A stretch of 64,000 nt of DNA from Clostridiales bacterium (GTDB lineage Bacteria; Bacillota; Clostridia; Saccharofermentanales; Saccharofermentanaceae), in contig JAFVAY010000010.1 of NCBI GenBank assembly GCA_017480325.1, positions 1 through 64,000 on the forward strand. The letters are read 5' to 3'. Made by a program: the position numbers and the translations under genes. Shown here piece after piece: positions 15,567-25,634 of the stretch. The notes beneath the pieces were generated by a model. That model was not told where the DNA came from. It ran no database searches and saw only the letters and a list, made by a program, of their open reading frames with translations. Numbering within the stretch: the first letter of the stretch is position 1; every line of letters starts with the position of its first letter.

Positions 15567-18104
15567 TTACTTATTCGAGGCTGAAGCTTTACGCTGCCTG
15601 GTCTTCTTCTTCGTGGTGATAAAGGTCATACCGTCATCACCCTCGTTATAGTCGATAACGATATCTGCCACATCCTTAAGGCTTCCGTCCAACGTCATAT
15701 CGGAAAGCTTATCCTCGATCTGCTTCCTTATGGCTTTACGGAGTGGTCTTGCGCCGTACTTCGGATCATAGCCTATCTTGGCAAGTCTGTCCGCAGCACG
15801 ATCAGTAATACTTCCGGTGATGCCCTTGTCAGAGAGGACCGAGAATACCTCCTTCATCATGATGTCAACGATCTGCCTTATCTCCTCGGGCTTCAGCTCG
15901 CTGAAGATAATTGTCTCGTCAACACGATTCAAGAACTCGGGTCTGAAGGTCTCCTTCAATGCAGATGAAACGGTAGATTCTATCGCCTCCTGCGTACCCG
16001 AGAAGAAGCCAATAGTAGGAGCCTTGGCGGTGTTGCCCGCATTGCTCGTCATGATAATAATGGCGTTCTCAAAGTTAACATGAACACCGTGACTGTCCGT
16101 AAGTCTTCCCTCATCAAGCATCTGCAGAAGCAGATTAAACACATCGGCATGAGCCTTCTCGATCTCATCAAAGAGGATCACACAGTAGGGCTTATGTCTG
16201 ACCTGTTCCGTTAACTGGCCGGAATCCTCGTGGCCTACATATCCCGGAGGAGAACCGATGAGCTTACTTACAGAATGAGGCTCCATATACTCGGACATAT
16301 CGATTCTGATAAGTGCATCCTCGGTTCCGAACATAACCTCAGTCAAAGCCTTAACAAGCTCAGTCTTACCTACACCCGTAGGGCCGACAAAGATAAAGGA
16401 TGCCGGCTTGTGCTTCTTGGTAAAGCCGGAACGATTACGTCTTACGGCCTGAGCGACGGCATCTACGGCCTTGTCCTGACCTACAACGCGCTCATGGAGC
16501 CTCTCCTCGAGGTGAATCAACTTCTGAGTCTCGCTCTCGGAAATTGACTTACAGGGAATTCCTGTCCACATCTCAACAACCTTGGCAATATCCTCGACGG
16601 ATATGGGGTCAGGCTTAATATCATCCTTAAGAGTGTCGTACTCCTGCTGAGCCTTCTCAGACTGGGCGCGAAGCTCCGCTACCTTTGCGTAATATTGTTC
16701 ACGCTCGGACATCGTAAGACTTTCCATCTTCTCCACCATGGCAGAGTACTCTTTATTTGTCTTATCCAGAAGCTCTTCCGTCTTCTTAAGCTTAACCAGC
16801 TTCACATTATCAAGGTTAGCTCTCGAGCCTGCTTCATCGATAAGGTCTATGGCCTTATCGGGAAGATAACGATCAGTGATATATCTCTTTGAGGCCTGAA
16901 CCGCGAATCTTATTACCTCAGGTGAATATTCAACATTATGATGCTTCTCGTAGTAATCTTTGATACCCATAAGAATATCGACGGATACCTCCTCCGACGG
17001 CTCATCAACAACTACCCTTTGGAAACGGCGTTCCAAAGCGGAGTCCTTCTCTATCTTCTTATACTCCGCAGTGGTCGTCGAACCAATTATACGAAGCTCG
17101 CCTCTTGCCAAAGCAGGCTTCAGGATATTAGCTGCGTTGGTAGAGCCTTCGGAATCACCGGCGCCGACGATAGTATGGAGCTCATCTATAACCAATATGA
17201 TATTCTCCTCGCGGATAGCCTCATTAATGACTCCCTTTATTCTGTTCTCGAACATTCCTCGGAACTGTGTACCCGCCACCATAGCGGCCAGATCAAGCTG
17301 CCAGATCTGCATATCCTGAAGCTTGTCAGGTACAGATCCCTCCACGATCTTATTGGCAAGTCCCTGAGCGATGGCAGTTTTACCGACACCCGGCTCACCG
17401 ATTAGAACGGGATTGTTCTTCGTTCTTCTGTTAAGGATCTGAACAACACGGTCGATCTCCTTATCACGTCCAAGGATTCGATCAATTTTTCCTTCCTTCG
17501 CGCGCTCGGTAAGATTCGTTCCGAATTCATTCAGGAACTTCAATCTTCTCTTGCCGCCCTTCTCTCTCGAATCCTTCTTACGGTTACCGGTGCCGTCTCC
17601 CGTCTCCTCGGAGGATTCTCTACCCCTTCCAAAGAGCGAATCCATAAAGCTGCTGATAGGGTTATTCCCTGCATCTACTGAATTGCCGGGACGCGTTCCG
17701 AAGCTGTCCTCCGGAGGAATATCCGAGTCTCCGTTGCCGATATCGGCCACACCGACATTGTTCTGATCGTCATCAATAAATGAATATTCATCATTTGAAT
17801 CATAAGACATATCAGGGTCATCGATACCGCCGAATTCACCAAATTCTTCGCCGGTGATGGCCTTAAGAAAATCAGTAGGATTAGTGGCATTACCAGTCTT
17901 ACCGATAATGTTCTCGACTCTGTCCGCCATCTCATCGATGTTATCTCCATTGATACCTGCGGCGGCGAACATATCGCTGATACCTGCGAACCCGGATTCA
18001 TAAGCGCACTTCATGCAGAAGCCGTCATCTATACGTCTTCCGTTCTCATAGCGGCTGGTAAATACTATCGCCTGCCTCTTCTTACATACTGAACATAATG
18101 GCAT
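15567..18104 (-). CDS. clpE: ClpE-like Clp ATPase with N-terminal zinc finger
   Basis: A protein of 845 aa. The N-terminus has C4-x2-C7 and C30-x2-C33, the zinc-finger signature of ClpE, instead of the double Clp N-domain of ClpC. Residues 85-185 are a long, acidic, low-complexity linker. The first AAA+ module has GEPGVGKT (236-243) and ends in a ClpC/E-type coiled-coil middle domain; the second has GPTGVGKTELVKAL, SEYMEPHSVSKLIG and LLQMLDEGRL, followed by the D2 small domain. The protein should unfold substrates for ClpP; a ClpP-docking IGF-like loop was not confirmed. GGAAGAGAG is the ribosome binding site. No CtsR operator is seen in the 41 bases upstream. It lies downstream of uvrA. Confidence 0.85.
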   Translation of the reverse strand: MPLCSVCKKRQAIVFTSRYENGRRIDDGFCMKCAYESGFAGISDMFAAAGINGDNIDEMADRVENIIGKTGNATNPTDFLKAITGEEFGEFGGIDDPDMSYDSNDEYSFIDDDQNNVGVADIGNGDSDIPPEDSFGTRPGNSVDAGNNPISSFMDSLFGRGRESSEETGDGTGNRKKDSREKGGKRRLKFLNEFGTNLTERAKEGKIDRILGRDKEIDRVVQILNRRTKNNPVLIGEPGVGKTAIAQGLANKIVEGSVPDKLQDMQIWQLDLAAMVAGTQFRGMFENRIKGVINEAIREENIILVIDELHTIVGAGDSEGSTNAANILKPALARGELRIIGSTTTAEYKKIEKDSALERRFQRVVVDEPSEEVSVDILMGIKDYYEKHHNVEYSPEVIRFAVQASKRYITDRYLPDKAIDLIDEAGSRANLDNVKLVKLKKTEELLDKTNKEYSAMVEKMESLTMSEREQYYAKVAELRAQSEKAQQEYDTLKDDIKPDPISVEDIAKVVEMWTGIPCKSISESETQKLIHLEERLHERVVGQDKAVDAVAQAVRRNRSGFTKKHKPASFIFVGPTGVGKTELVKALTEVMFGTEDALIRIDMSEYMEPHSVSKLIGSPPGYVGHEDSGQLTEQVRHKPYCVILFDEIEKAHADVFNLLLQMLDEGRLTDSHGVHVNFENAIIIMTSNAGNTAKAPTIGFFSGTQEAIESTVSSALKETFRPEFLNRVDETIIFSELKPEEIRQIVDIMMKEVFSVLSDKGITGSITDRAADRLAKIGYDPKYGARPLRKAIRKQIEDKLSDMTLDGSLKDVADIVIDYNEGDDGMTFITTKKKTRQRKASASNK

Positions 18105-18145
18105 ATCTTATTCTCTCTTCCTTCTTTACTCGAATGAAATCTCCC

Positions 18146-21100
18146 TTAAACTCCATTCTCCTTTGCTTTCCTTCTCACCTTAGGTCCTGTGGATATCTCC
18201 AGGGCCTCCAGCTCCAGCTTCTCCGTATCGATGAACGTCGACAGTTCCTGATACTGTCCGTTCTTCCTGGCCTTATCCAGAAGCGGCTTAACATATTGGC
18301 CGGTATAAGAGCCCTTCACCTTAGCTACCTCCTCCGGTGTACCCGTGGCGATCACTTCTCCTCCGTTATCGCCACTCTCAGGACCTAAGTCAATAATATA
18401 ATCCGCCGTCTTGATCACATCAAGATTATGCTCTATGACAAGAACCGTATTGTTATTCTCCGTAAGACGCTCAAGGATGTCAACCAGTTTATGAACGTCC
18501 GCCACGTGGAGACCCGTCGTCGGCTCATCCAGCACATACAGGGTCTTGCCCGTTGATCTTCTGGACAGCTCAGAAGCGAGCTTAACTCTTTGTGCCTCTC
18601 CTCCCGACAGTTCTGTCGAGGGCTGACCCAACTTAATATACCCCAGACCTACCTCCTTAAGCGTCCTTACTTTGCGGTAAATATTCGGCACGGCCGAGAA
18701 GAAATCGCATGCCTCATCCACGGTCATATCAAGCACATCCGATATATTCTTACCCTTGTACTTAACCTCCAAGGTCTCTCTGTTATAACGCTTTCCTTTA
18801 CATACATCGCACTTGACGTACACATCGGCAAGGAAATGCATCTCGATCTTGTTCACGCCGTCACCGTTACAGGCCTCACATCGACCTCCCTTAACATTGA
18901 AGCTGAAGCGACCGTTCTTGTAGCCTCTCATCTTCGCATCCGGGGTATTGGCATAAAGATTTCTTATCAGATCGAAGACCCCGATATATGTAGCGGGATT
19001 ACTTCTGGGAGTCCTTCCTATGGGTGACTGATCTATAACTATCAGCTTATCAAGCTTGCTGTACCCCCTGATATCATCACACTTGACCTTTTTCTTCCTG
19101 GCACCGTTAAGCTCATGAGACAGCACAGGAACAAGCGTAGAATTAATAAGAGAAGATTTACCCGAGCCTGACACTCCGGTTATACAGGTGAATAGTCCCA
19201 GAGGAATATCCACATTAAGCTTCTTAAGATTATTGACCCCGGCACCTCTGATGCTGATAACATTCTTAGGATCCATCTTCCTTCTGTCAGACGGGACCGG
19301 AATAAACTTCCTACCGCTTAAGTACTGACCAGTAATGGAATCAGCAACCTTTGATATCTCATCGGCCGTTCCCTGCGCGACGACTTCACCTCCGTGGACG
19401 CCTGCACGGGGCCCGATATCTATAATGTGATCGGCAGCTCGCATAGTCTCCTCGTCGTGTTCTACAACAATGACCGAATTACCTAGATCTCTTAGCTTGA
19501 ACAGGGTATGAAGCAGCTTCTCGTTATCTCTTTGATGAAGACCGATTGAAGGCTCGTCAAGTATATAAAGAACACCCTGAAGTCCTGATCCTATCTGGGT
19601 CGCCAGCCTTATTCTCTGAGCCTCTCCGCCTGACAGAGTCATTGCCGGTCGGCTTAACGTCATATATTCAAGGCCGACATCCGACAGAAACTGAAGTCTC
19701 GCCTTTATCTCTCGAAGTATCGGCTCCGCGATCGTCGCATTCCTCTTATTGAAATTGAGCTTGGAAATAAACTTCAACTCATCGGTAACAGAGCGGTTGG
19801 TGAGAGAACTTATATTCACCTTGTTGATGTAAATCGACAGGCTCTCCTTACGAAGTCTCGCCCCCTTGCAAAGAGGACAAACATCTACGCTCATATACTG
19901 CTCGTAATGAGCCTTGGCATCGTCGCCGAAGGCCTCGTTATACCGACGCATAATACTCGGGACTAAGCCCTCCCATGCAGAATAATAATCTCCGCTTCTC
20001 TTGTACACGCTGTTAGAGGTATCGATCTTCATCTTCACCCCGTCGTTACCGTACATGATAATATCCCTAATCTTCTTGGGGAGCTTACAATAGGGCGTAT
20101 CAAGGGAGAAATCATACTTCTCGGACAATGCGACTATAAAGCCTCTTCCCCAGCTCTTGGTATCGTTAAAGTTCCAGCCTCCGGCAGTAATAGCGCCCTC
20201 ATTCAGAGACAGCTTGGGATCATTTATGCAAAGCTCGGGATCCACATGAATAAGAGAGCCTAACCCGGAGCACTCGGGGCAAGCGCCGTATGCGTTATTA
20301 AAGGAGAAGCTTCTGGGCGTTATCTCGCCGTAGGATATCCCGCAGTCAGGACAGGACAGGTTCTGTGAGAAAAGCTCCTCAGTAACTTCGTAGGTCTTGT
20401 CTCCAGTCTTCGGATCTTCCCCGGTCTGAACCTGGGCCTCCACTACCAGCAGTCCCTCTGCAAGCTTCAGCGCCGTCTCACAGGAGTCGTAAAGCCTGGT
20501 GGTATTTGACTCCTTGAGGACCATTCTGTCTATTACGACTTCGATGTTATGTTTACGATTCTTGTCAAGCTTAATATAGTCGAGTTCTTCTCCCAGATCG
20601 TACATAGATCCGTCGATCCTCGCACGAACATAGCCCGACTTCCTGTAATCCTCAAGAAGCTTTCCGTATTCGCCCTTCTTACCTCTGATGACCGGAGCCA
20701 TTACGATAAGCCTTGTCCCCTCAGGATCAAGCTTAAGCTTATCCACAATCTGATCGATGGTCTGAGACTTGATGGGCTTTCCGCAGTTCCAGCACACAGG
20801 CTGGCCGACTCTGGCATAAAGAAGTCTTAAGTAATCGTATATCTCCGTTACTGTACCGACGGTGGATCTCGGGTTATGACTAGTGGTCTTCTGATCGATG
20901 GAGATGGCAGGAGACAAGCCCTCTATACTGTCTACATCAGGCTTCTCCATCTGTCCCAGGAACATTCTGGCATATGAGGATAAGGACTCCACATAACGTC
21001 TCTGCCCCTCTGCATATATGGTATCAAAGGCAATTGAGCTCTTGCCCGAACCTGACAGTCCCGTCAGCACCACAAGCTGATCTCTCGGGATATCAAGATC

Positions 21101-21160
21101 GATATTCTTGAGGTTGTTCTCCCTCGCTCCATGTATCCTTATGTATTTATATTCGTTCAT
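18146..21160 (-). CDS. uvrA: excinuclease ABC subunit A
   Basis: A protein of 1004 aa from the ATG at 21160 (the frame is open upstream, but [20 protein letters not shown] is the true family start). It has two ABC modules: Walker [10 protein letters not shown] and GVSGSGKSS, signatures [12 protein letters not shown] and [12 protein letters not shown], and zinc modules CPDC...CPEC and CEAC...CDVC. It recognises bulky DNA lesions with UvrB and drives nucleotide excision repair. The C-terminus runs about 50 residues past the usual end (GQYVKPLLD onward), ending in basic [11 protein letters not shown]. The ribosome binding site is weak (GCGGTG). It precedes the clpE-like gene by 41 bases. Confidence 0.97.
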   Translation of the reverse strand: MNEYKYIRIHGARENNLKNIDLDIPRDQLVVLTGLSGSGKSSIAFDTIYAEGQRRYVESLSSYARMFLGQMEKPDVDSIEGLSPAISIDQKTTSHNPRSTVGTVTEIYDYLRLLYARVGQPVCWNCGKPIKSQTIDQIVDKLKLDPEGTRLIVMAPVIRGKKGEYGKLLEDYRKSGYVRARIDGSMYDLGEELDYIKLDKNRKHNIEVVIDRMVLKESNTTRLYDSCETALKLAEGLLVVEAQVQTGEDPKTGDKTYEVTEELFSQNLSCPDCGISYGEITPRSFSFNNAYGACPECSGLGSLIHVDPELCINDPKLSLNEGAITAGGWNFNDTKSWGRGFIVALSEKYDFSLDTPYCKLPKKIRDIIMYGNDGVKMKIDTSNSVYKRSGDYYSAWEGLVPSIMRRYNEAFGDDAKAHYEQYMSVDVCPLCKGARLRKESLSIYINKVNISSLTNRSVTDELKFISKLNFNKRNATIAEPILREIKARLQFLSDVGLEYMTLSRPAMTLSGGEAQRIRLATQIGSGLQGVLYILDEPSIGLHQRDNEKLLHTLFKLRDLGNSVIVVEHDEETMRAADHIIDIGPRAGVHGGEVVAQGTADEISKVADSITGQYLSGRKFIPVPSDRRKMDPKNVISIRGAGVNNLKKLNVDIPLGLFTCITGVSGSGKSSLINSTLVPVLSHELNGARKKKVKCDDIRGYSKLDKLIVIDQSPIGRTPRSNPATYIGVFDLIRNLYANTPDAKMRGYKNGRFSFNVKGGRCEACNGDGVNKIEMHFLADVYVKCDVCKGKRYNRETLEVKYKGKNISDVLDMTVDEACDFFSAVPNIYRKVRTLKEVGLGYIKLGQPSTELSGGEAQRVKLASELSRRSTGKTLYVLDEPTTGLHVADVHKLVDILERLTENNNTVLVIEHNLDVIKTADYIIDLGPESGDNGGEVIATGTPEEVAKVKGSYTGQYVKPLLDKARKNGQYQELSTFIDTEKLELEALEISTGPKVRRKAKENGV

Positions 21161-21238
21161 GTTTACACCGCACCAAAAGAAATTATGTTCGTTCGGATAG
21201 AATAACATAGTTTAACACAGAATAACAGTCTTTTACTA

Positions 21239-21574
21239 TCACTCCAGAGGTTTAAAAAGAGGGATATCGACTTCCTCGAGCTCGCCGTAAATGTCGTCGT
21301 TTATCTTAAGCATCTCGGGGACTTTTGCAGCTTTATCTCCAAAGGGATCCTCACCGTGCTCGCGCACAAATCTCTTTCCTGCCTCTAGGCTTAAATTTGG
21401 AAGATAAAACTCATTTGTTAAACCCGAAGAATGATCCGAGAAGGAATCAAAGCTGTCACCGATGTTATTGGATCTGTTCAACTGCCTGGACAAAACAAAT
21501 AGGGAAACCCCTACTGCGAATATAACCGCAACTGTAACGAACAGTATATCCTGTAGATGATCTAAGAGAAACAT
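21239..21574 (-). CDS. small single-pass membrane protein
   Basis: A protein of 111 aa from the ATG at 21574, with AGAGAGG upstream. Residues 1-32 form one hydrophobic helix (DILFVTVAVIFAVGVSLFVL). The remainder is soluble, acidic and short (SFDSFSDHSSGLTNEFYLPN, then a helix EAGKRFVREHGEDPFGDKA). I do not recognise a family. Its start is one base after the stop of the zinc-ribbon protein, so the two are coupled and probably function together in the membrane. Confidence 0.6.
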   Translation of the reverse strand: MFLLDHLQDILFVTVAVIFAVGVSLFVLSRQLNRSNNIGDSFDSFSDHSSGLTNEFYLPNLSLEAGKRFVREHGEDPFGDKAAKVPEMLKINDDIYGELEEVDIPLFKPLE

Positions 21575-21575
21575 A

Positions 21576-22733
21576 CTATACAACCTCTCTTTCCTTGGCG
21601 TACAGAAATGCCCCCTCTGATTTTGTATCACGTAGATTATTTAACATATGCCTGATCCTCGCTACAGATACACCGATCAGCAGTCCTCCGATCACCCCTA
21701 GCACAGGAGCAATATAGACCGTTATCAGATCTCTGATGAAGTATTCAACACTGAAGAAGCCGACGAGAACAAACGCCAGAACCGATGCGGCAACCGCAGA
21801 TGCGAGGACAACAGCTTTGCGCTTATCCATGGGAACGGCTCCCACGGTCTTTCCTGTCTGACCGTTTACAATGACAGTATGATGTTCTCCCTTATAGTCG
21901 AAGGTGTAAAACCATGCGGGGATCATAAGATATACCTCCGTATCCAGTATCTGCGCCGAAGGATTGGTCCTGACCACCTCCTTCTTTATTGCAGGGATAT
22001 CCATGATCGCCTCCTTACAGAACAGCTCATCACATCTTCTAAGAAGCGCCTCGCGGAGCCCTTCCGGAGACATATCCGATATATCAGAGTAGAAACCGCT
22101 CAAGTATTCCTCGTTGAACTCCTTGGCTTCATTGAAGTCAAAGGGCTCCAGCTTCTTACACATCTCATCGCTCAGACGAGAGGATGCATCAAGAGCAACG
22201 TTACTGAAGTAGCATCTGGCAGCCTTACCGAAGTATGAGGTCGTGTGCGAATCATCTTCACTTTTTACAATACCCTTGATAAGAACAGCATCGTTAAAGT
22301 AACAGTCTATGACCCAGAAAGGAATGTAAATCCCCTTAACGTCCCGAATGTCGGCTTTCTTTATAGCGGAAGGAATAAATCTACCTCTTTTAAGATGCAT
22401 TCGAATGAGGTTGATCGCCTGATCTCGAGTTATGTAGAAAGGTATAATTCCGTCAGGACGTCTCTCCTTCGAGACCCTCTTGAAGACTACCGTGGGATTC
22501 CCGCAGAAAGGGCACACCGTGGAGGCCTCAGTGCCGTTAACAACGATATCTCCTCCGCAGTGATCACAGGAGTATATCCGACACTGATAAAGCTCCTTCT
22601 CCTCGAGAAGCTTCTTGGAATAGGACTCCACCGTCTCAGGCTCGAAGGTCGCCCCGCACATCTTGCAGCACATCTTCTGCTCTGACGGCGAGAAAAGCAG
22701 CGTTCCCCCACAGTTTTTACACAACACAGCCAT
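21576..22733 (-). CDS. TFIIB-type zinc-ribbon membrane protein (paralogue 1)
   Basis: A protein of 385 aa. The N-terminus has two zinc ribbons: C5-x2-C8...C23-x2-C26, and SCDHCGGDIVVNG...CPFCGNP. A middle domain of about 200 residues carries GIIPFYITRDQAINLIRMHL, KGIYIPFWVIDCYF and PAWFYTFDYKGEHHTVIVNGQTGKTVG. The C-terminus has two membrane helices. The same plan and the same NGQTG...G..P motif occur in the protein at 32850-33944. Function is unknown; such proteins in Clostridia are often annotated only as zinc-ribbon domain proteins. There is no ribosome binding site, and TATAAT lies 6 bases before the ATG. Confidence 0.75.
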   Translation of the reverse strand: MAVLCKNCGGTLLFSPSEQKMCCKMCGATFEPETVESYSKKLLEEKELYQCRIYSCDHCGGDIVVNGTEASTVCPFCGNPTVVFKRVSKERRPDGIIPFYITRDQAINLIRMHLKRGRFIPSAIKKADIRDVKGIYIPFWVIDCYFNDAVLIKGIVKSEDDSHTTSYFGKAARCYFSNVALDASSRLSDEMCKKLEPFDFNEAKEFNEEYLSGFYSDISDMSPEGLREALLRRCDELFCKEAIMDIPAIKKEVVRTNPSAQILDTEVYLMIPAWFYTFDYKGEHHTVIVNGQTGKTVGAVPMDKRKAVVLASAVAASVLAFVLVGFFSVEYFIRDLITVYIAPVLGVIGGLLIGVSVARIRHMLNNLRDTKSEGAFLYAKEREVV

Positions 22734-22739
22734 ACGAAT

Positions 22740-22745
22740 ATTATA
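22740..22745 (-). promoter_or_regulatory. candidate -10 of a leaderless promoter (zinc-ribbon gene)
   Basis: A perfect TATAAT on the minus strand ends 6 bases before the ATG at 22733. There is no room for a ribosome binding site. The -35 region is not recognisable and overlaps the divergent tRNA-Glu promoter. Confidence 0.5.
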
Positions 22746-22747
22746 TC

Positions 22748-22776
22748 TTGCTATTTTAAAAATGCTATGTTAATAT
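22748..22776 (+). promoter_or_regulatory. possible tRNA-Glu promoter
   Basis: TTGCTA (22748-22753) and TAATAT (22771-22776) are 17 bases apart, about 41 bases before the tRNA. The match is moderate. Confidence 0.45.
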
Positions 22777-22817
22777 ACTCGAGCGTTTCGTCTTGCGCAT
22801 TTAATTCGCTTATAGAT

Positions 22818-22892
22818 GGCCCCATGGTCAAGCGGTTAAGACGGCGCCCTCTCAAGGCGCAATCACGAGTTCGATTCTCGTTGGGGTCACCA
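22818..22892 (+). tRNA. tRNA-Glu (anticodon CTC)
   Basis: 75 bases with CCA. The acceptor GGCCCCA pairs with TGGGGTC. The anticodon stem GCGCC/GGCGC encloses CTCTCAA, giving CTC. The gene is followed by a terminator. Confidence 0.94.
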
Positions 22893-22898
22893 CTTAAA

Positions 22899-22929
22899 GC
22901 CCGGATTCATTTGAACCCGGGTTTTATTT
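22899..22929 (+). terminator. terminator after tRNA-Glu
   Basis: CCCGGATTC and GAACCCGGG form a hairpin with one mismatch around a 4-base loop, followed by TTTTATTTTG. It ends the tRNA-Glu transcript. Confidence 0.85.
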
Positions 22930-23032
22930 TGTCTCTTTCTACTCTAAGTTGACAGATTGCAATCTCCAGCTGGTAGAGCGCAACCACCCCTTCGTTTATC
23001 GTTTCTGCATAACACGAAAGGACCTTTGCACT

Positions 23033-24067
23033 ATGTTGAAGAAATTTCTTATAACCATATTTTCGATTATTGCCTCGGTGCTCTTGTTCCTGGCAGGAAT
23101 TGCCTTATACCATAACACTCATCTTAAAAAGGAACGCGAGATTCTGTCTCCCATAGGTCAGTTCATCGAAGTCGATGGGCATAATATGAACCTGTACATT
23201 GAGGACGCAGACGATAGTGAACACACCTTGGTTTTCCTTGCAGGTACCGGCACGCCGTCACCCATCTACGATTTTAAGCCTCTGTACTCCCTTCTTACGG
23301 ACAGATACAGGGTCGTAGTTATCGAGAAATTCGGTTATGGCTACTCCGACGAGGTGGAGGGCGAGCGGACTTTGGACGTTATCACCGAGCAGGATCGTGA
23401 GGCGCTGTCCCTTGCCGGCATCGAGGCGCCATATATTCTGGTACCTCACTCCTCCGGCGGCATCGAAGCCATCTTCTGGGCGAATAACTATCCTTCCGAG
23501 GTCGAGGCCATCGTCGGGCTTGATATCAACGTGCCGGAGCAGTACGACTACTACGCGCAGGGAACGAGCATTGATGACATGACGCCTCAAGATATAAACG
23601 ACGCTGTGAATTCTATGGCAGTTTACGACTTTCTTATGTATAAGGTCGGTCTTATGCGCCTTCTGATGAACCCGGACAGCACGCTTCCGGCTTTACTAAG
23701 CGACGCTTTGACCCGGGAAGAGAAGAATCAGTACCGCGCATTGGCTTACACAATGTATTCCGAAGGCTCCGGCGCCACTTGGGCAAGAGAGACCATCATG
23801 ACAGCGCACCAGCTTCAGTTGTACCGGGAGTATGTCCACGGACCAATCCCCGACGTACCTACCCTTCTTCTCGTATCTGACGGCTCTATGATGGCGCCAG
23901 TCTTCGGCAGCGACTACACTTCTATCTGGCGTCAAATCCACCGGAACTATATAGATCTGATTTCAAATGGTGATATCATTGAACTTGACTGCGGGCACTA
24001 CCTTCACGCCGAGCGTCCCGAGGAAGTATCCGCCGCGATGATCTCTTTCATAGAGTCATTACCTTAA
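23033..24067 (+). CDS. membrane-anchored alpha/beta hydrolase
   Basis: A protein of 344 aa from the ATG at 23033, with AAAGGAC upstream. A hydrophobic helix at residues 5-26 anchors or exports it. The alpha/beta fold starts at FIEVDGHNMNLYIED. Catalytic features are the oxyanion stretch LVFLAGTGTPSPIYDF, the nucleophile elbow VPHSSGGIEA (G-x-S-x-G variant H-S-S-G-G) and the histidine in CGHYLHAERPEEV. Substrate is unknown; esterase or proline-iminopeptidase-like activity is possible. It starts a two-gene operon with the XRE membrane regulator 14 bases downstream. Confidence 0.8.
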   Translation: MLKKFLITIFSIIASVLLFLAGIALYHNTHLKKEREILSPIGQFIEVDGHNMNLYIEDADDSEHTLVFLAGTGTPSPIYDFKPLYSLLTDRYRVVVIEKFGYGYSDEVEGERTLDVITEQDREALSLAGIEAPYILVPHSSGGIEAIFWANNYPSEVEAIVGLDINVPEQYDYYAQGTSIDDMTPQDINDAVNSMAVYDFLMYKVGLMRLLMNPDSTLPALLSDALTREEKNQYRALAYTMYSEGSGATWARETIMTAHQLQLYREYVHGPIPDVPTLLLVSDGSMMAPVFGSDYTSIWRQIHRNYIDLISNGDIIELDCGHYLHAERPEEVSAAMISFIESLP

Positions 24068-24081
24068 CATGAGGAGCTACC

Positions 24082-24849
24082 ATGATTTTATCTTCGAAAA
24101 TAACCGAGCTTCGCAAAAGAAACGGACTCTCCCAGGAAGAATTAGGGGACAAGATCGGCGTAAGCAGGCAAGCCGTTTCCAAGTGGGAGATGGGAAGCGC
24201 TGTCCCTGATATCAATAAGATAATGGCGATGGCAAAGTACTTTGGAGTAAGCACTGATTTCCTGCTTAAAGATGAGTATGATCTGTCCTATCTTGACGGA
24301 GGAAAGGTCGATTCCGTCGAAGCTCCCGACCGACGTATAATAACCTCCGAGGGAATCCGGTCCTATCTTGATACCAAGAGGAAGCTCGCGAGAAATTGTG
24401 TGGTCGTGATCTTTCTTGTTCTCTCTTCTGCTGTGCCGGGCATACTGATCTCGCTTGCGGACGAATCCAAGGCGGCCATCGGCGCTGTTATAGAGACTAT
24501 CGTCCTTGTGATCGCCGCCGTGATCGCGATCCTTTCTTTAAATTCGCTGTCGGGCTTCAAATACATTAAGAATAAGGACGCAGAGCTTGATTACGGTGTC
24601 CGCGGGATTGTCGAGGAGCAGAAGTCCAAGTTCGAATCGACTCACCTTCTGGGGATAATCATAGGAGTGGTTCTTCTTAGCGCTGAGGTGTTGCCTCTGA
24701 TGATCGTTTCCCTCATAGCAGAAGGAAGCGACTCGGCAATCGTGATCGGCGGTCTTATCACGATTTTTATGTTCGCCGCAGGGCTATCGTTAATCGTGTA
24801 TGTGTGCGTGATAAACAACGGCTTTAAGCGTGTGTTGAAGATAAGATAA
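24082..24849 (+). CDS. XRE family regulator with membrane C-terminus
   Basis: A protein of 255 aa with GAGGAG upstream. Residues 1-62 are a helix-turn-helix of the XRE type (ITELRKRNGLSQEELGDKIG, VSRQAVSKWEMGSAVPDINK). Four hydrophobic segments fill residues 95-250. This is the arrangement of membrane-bound XRE-type regulators in Clostridia that couple a membrane signal to transcription. It follows the hydrolase gene by 14 bases and converges, 15 bases apart, on a second XRE gene. Its targets are unknown; the hydrolase is a likely one. Confidence 0.85.
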   Translation: MILSSKITELRKRNGLSQEELGDKIGVSRQAVSKWEMGSAVPDINKIMAMAKYFGVSTDFLLKDEYDLSYLDGGKVDSVEAPDRRIITSEGIRSYLDTKRKLARNCVVVIFLVLSSAVPGILISLADESKAAIGAVIETIVLVIAAVIAILSLNSLSGFKYIKNKDAELDYGVRGIVEEQKSKFESTHLLGIIIGVVLLSAEVLPLMIVSLIAEGSDSAIVIGGLITIFMFAAGLSLIVYVCVINNGFKRVLKIR

Positions 24850-24864
24850 TTTCTTTATTTCTCT

Positions 24865-25542
24865 TCACTTCATAAGCCCACCGTGGAAATAGCATTCATA
24901 TACCTTCACCCCGGCACAGGAGATCTCCTCGTAGCCTTGAAACCAGGACACATCGCCGGTAACCTTAGAGGTATAAACATACTCGCCGTCCTCATAGTGC
25001 TCCGGACCTCTGTAGGGCATCGCCTTATCCGCCTGCCGCAGCGCCTGTTTCAGAAAATCTCCGCTGAAGGTCTCCCCTGTGATCCTCCCGCAGTAGTTCA
25101 TAGCATACACCGTCTTCTGCGACTTGAAGACAGCCTCCTCCCCTGCGAAAATCTCGCCTCCGACATAGGTATCGATATAGGTGTATTCGTCTTTATCGTA
25201 TCTGTAGTCGTGAGAGCCCGGGCGACTGGGATTAATCTCATCAGCATAAGCCGCATAGGTATTGATGTTAGCTTCGAGCCTGAAGTCTATAATCTTGTTT
25301 ATCTCTTTGTCTTCGTAGCCCGAGTCAGTAATATCACTCTGGCATCTTGTATCTTTAACAAGATAATCAACAGTAACGTTAAATAGTGTGCTCAAGTTTA
25401 TAAGATTCTCGATATCAGGGTAGCCTTGAGCAGACTCCCATTTTGCAACAGCCTGTCGGCTTACTCCAAGCCTCTCCGCCAGCTCCTCCTGAGTAAAGCC
25501 CTTACTCTTTCTTATCAACTGCAACTTCTCAGGGAAAATCAT
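24865..25542 (-). CDS. XRE regulator with DUF5680 domain
   Basis: A protein of 225 aa with AAGGAGG as its ribosome binding site. Residues 1-62 are a XRE helix-turn-helix (KLQLIRKSKGFTQEELAERL, VSRQAVAKWESAQGYPDIEN). Residues 80-225 match the DUF5680 type: EINKIIDFRLEANINTYAA, YDKDEYTYIDTYVGGEIFAG, and PEHYEDGEYVYTSKVTGDVS followed by CYFHGGLMK. This domain is proposed to bind or sense a ligand; nothing in the sequence shows which. It stands alone and converges with the other XRE gene. The region upstream carries the tandem hairpins described at 25635-25751. Confidence 0.85.
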   Translation of the reverse strand: MIFPEKLQLIRKSKGFTQEELAERLGVSRQAVAKWESAQGYPDIENLINLSTLFNVTVDYLVKDTRCQSDITDSGYEDKEINKIIDFRLEANINTYAAYADEINPSRPGSHDYRYDKDEYTYIDTYVGGEIFAGEEAVFKSQKTVYAMNYCGRITGETFSGDFLKQALRQADKAMPYRGPEHYEDGEYVYTSKVTGDVSWFQGYEEISCAGVKVYECYFHGGLMK

Positions 25543-25634
25543 ACGCCCGTCCTCCTTAGCTTTGATTATATGCTAAGAAATCCGGGCGTCTTTGTCTATC
25601 GACTGTACGTAGCGAATCTGCTACGCTAAGTTGC

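Noticed and set aside
22970..23010. tRNA-like D-arm stretch AGCTGGTAGAGCGCAACC between tRNA-Glu and the hydrolase
   Set aside because: It matches a tRNA D-arm, but no acceptor, anticodon or T arm follows. It may be a tRNA remnant, but the evidence is too thin to annotate.
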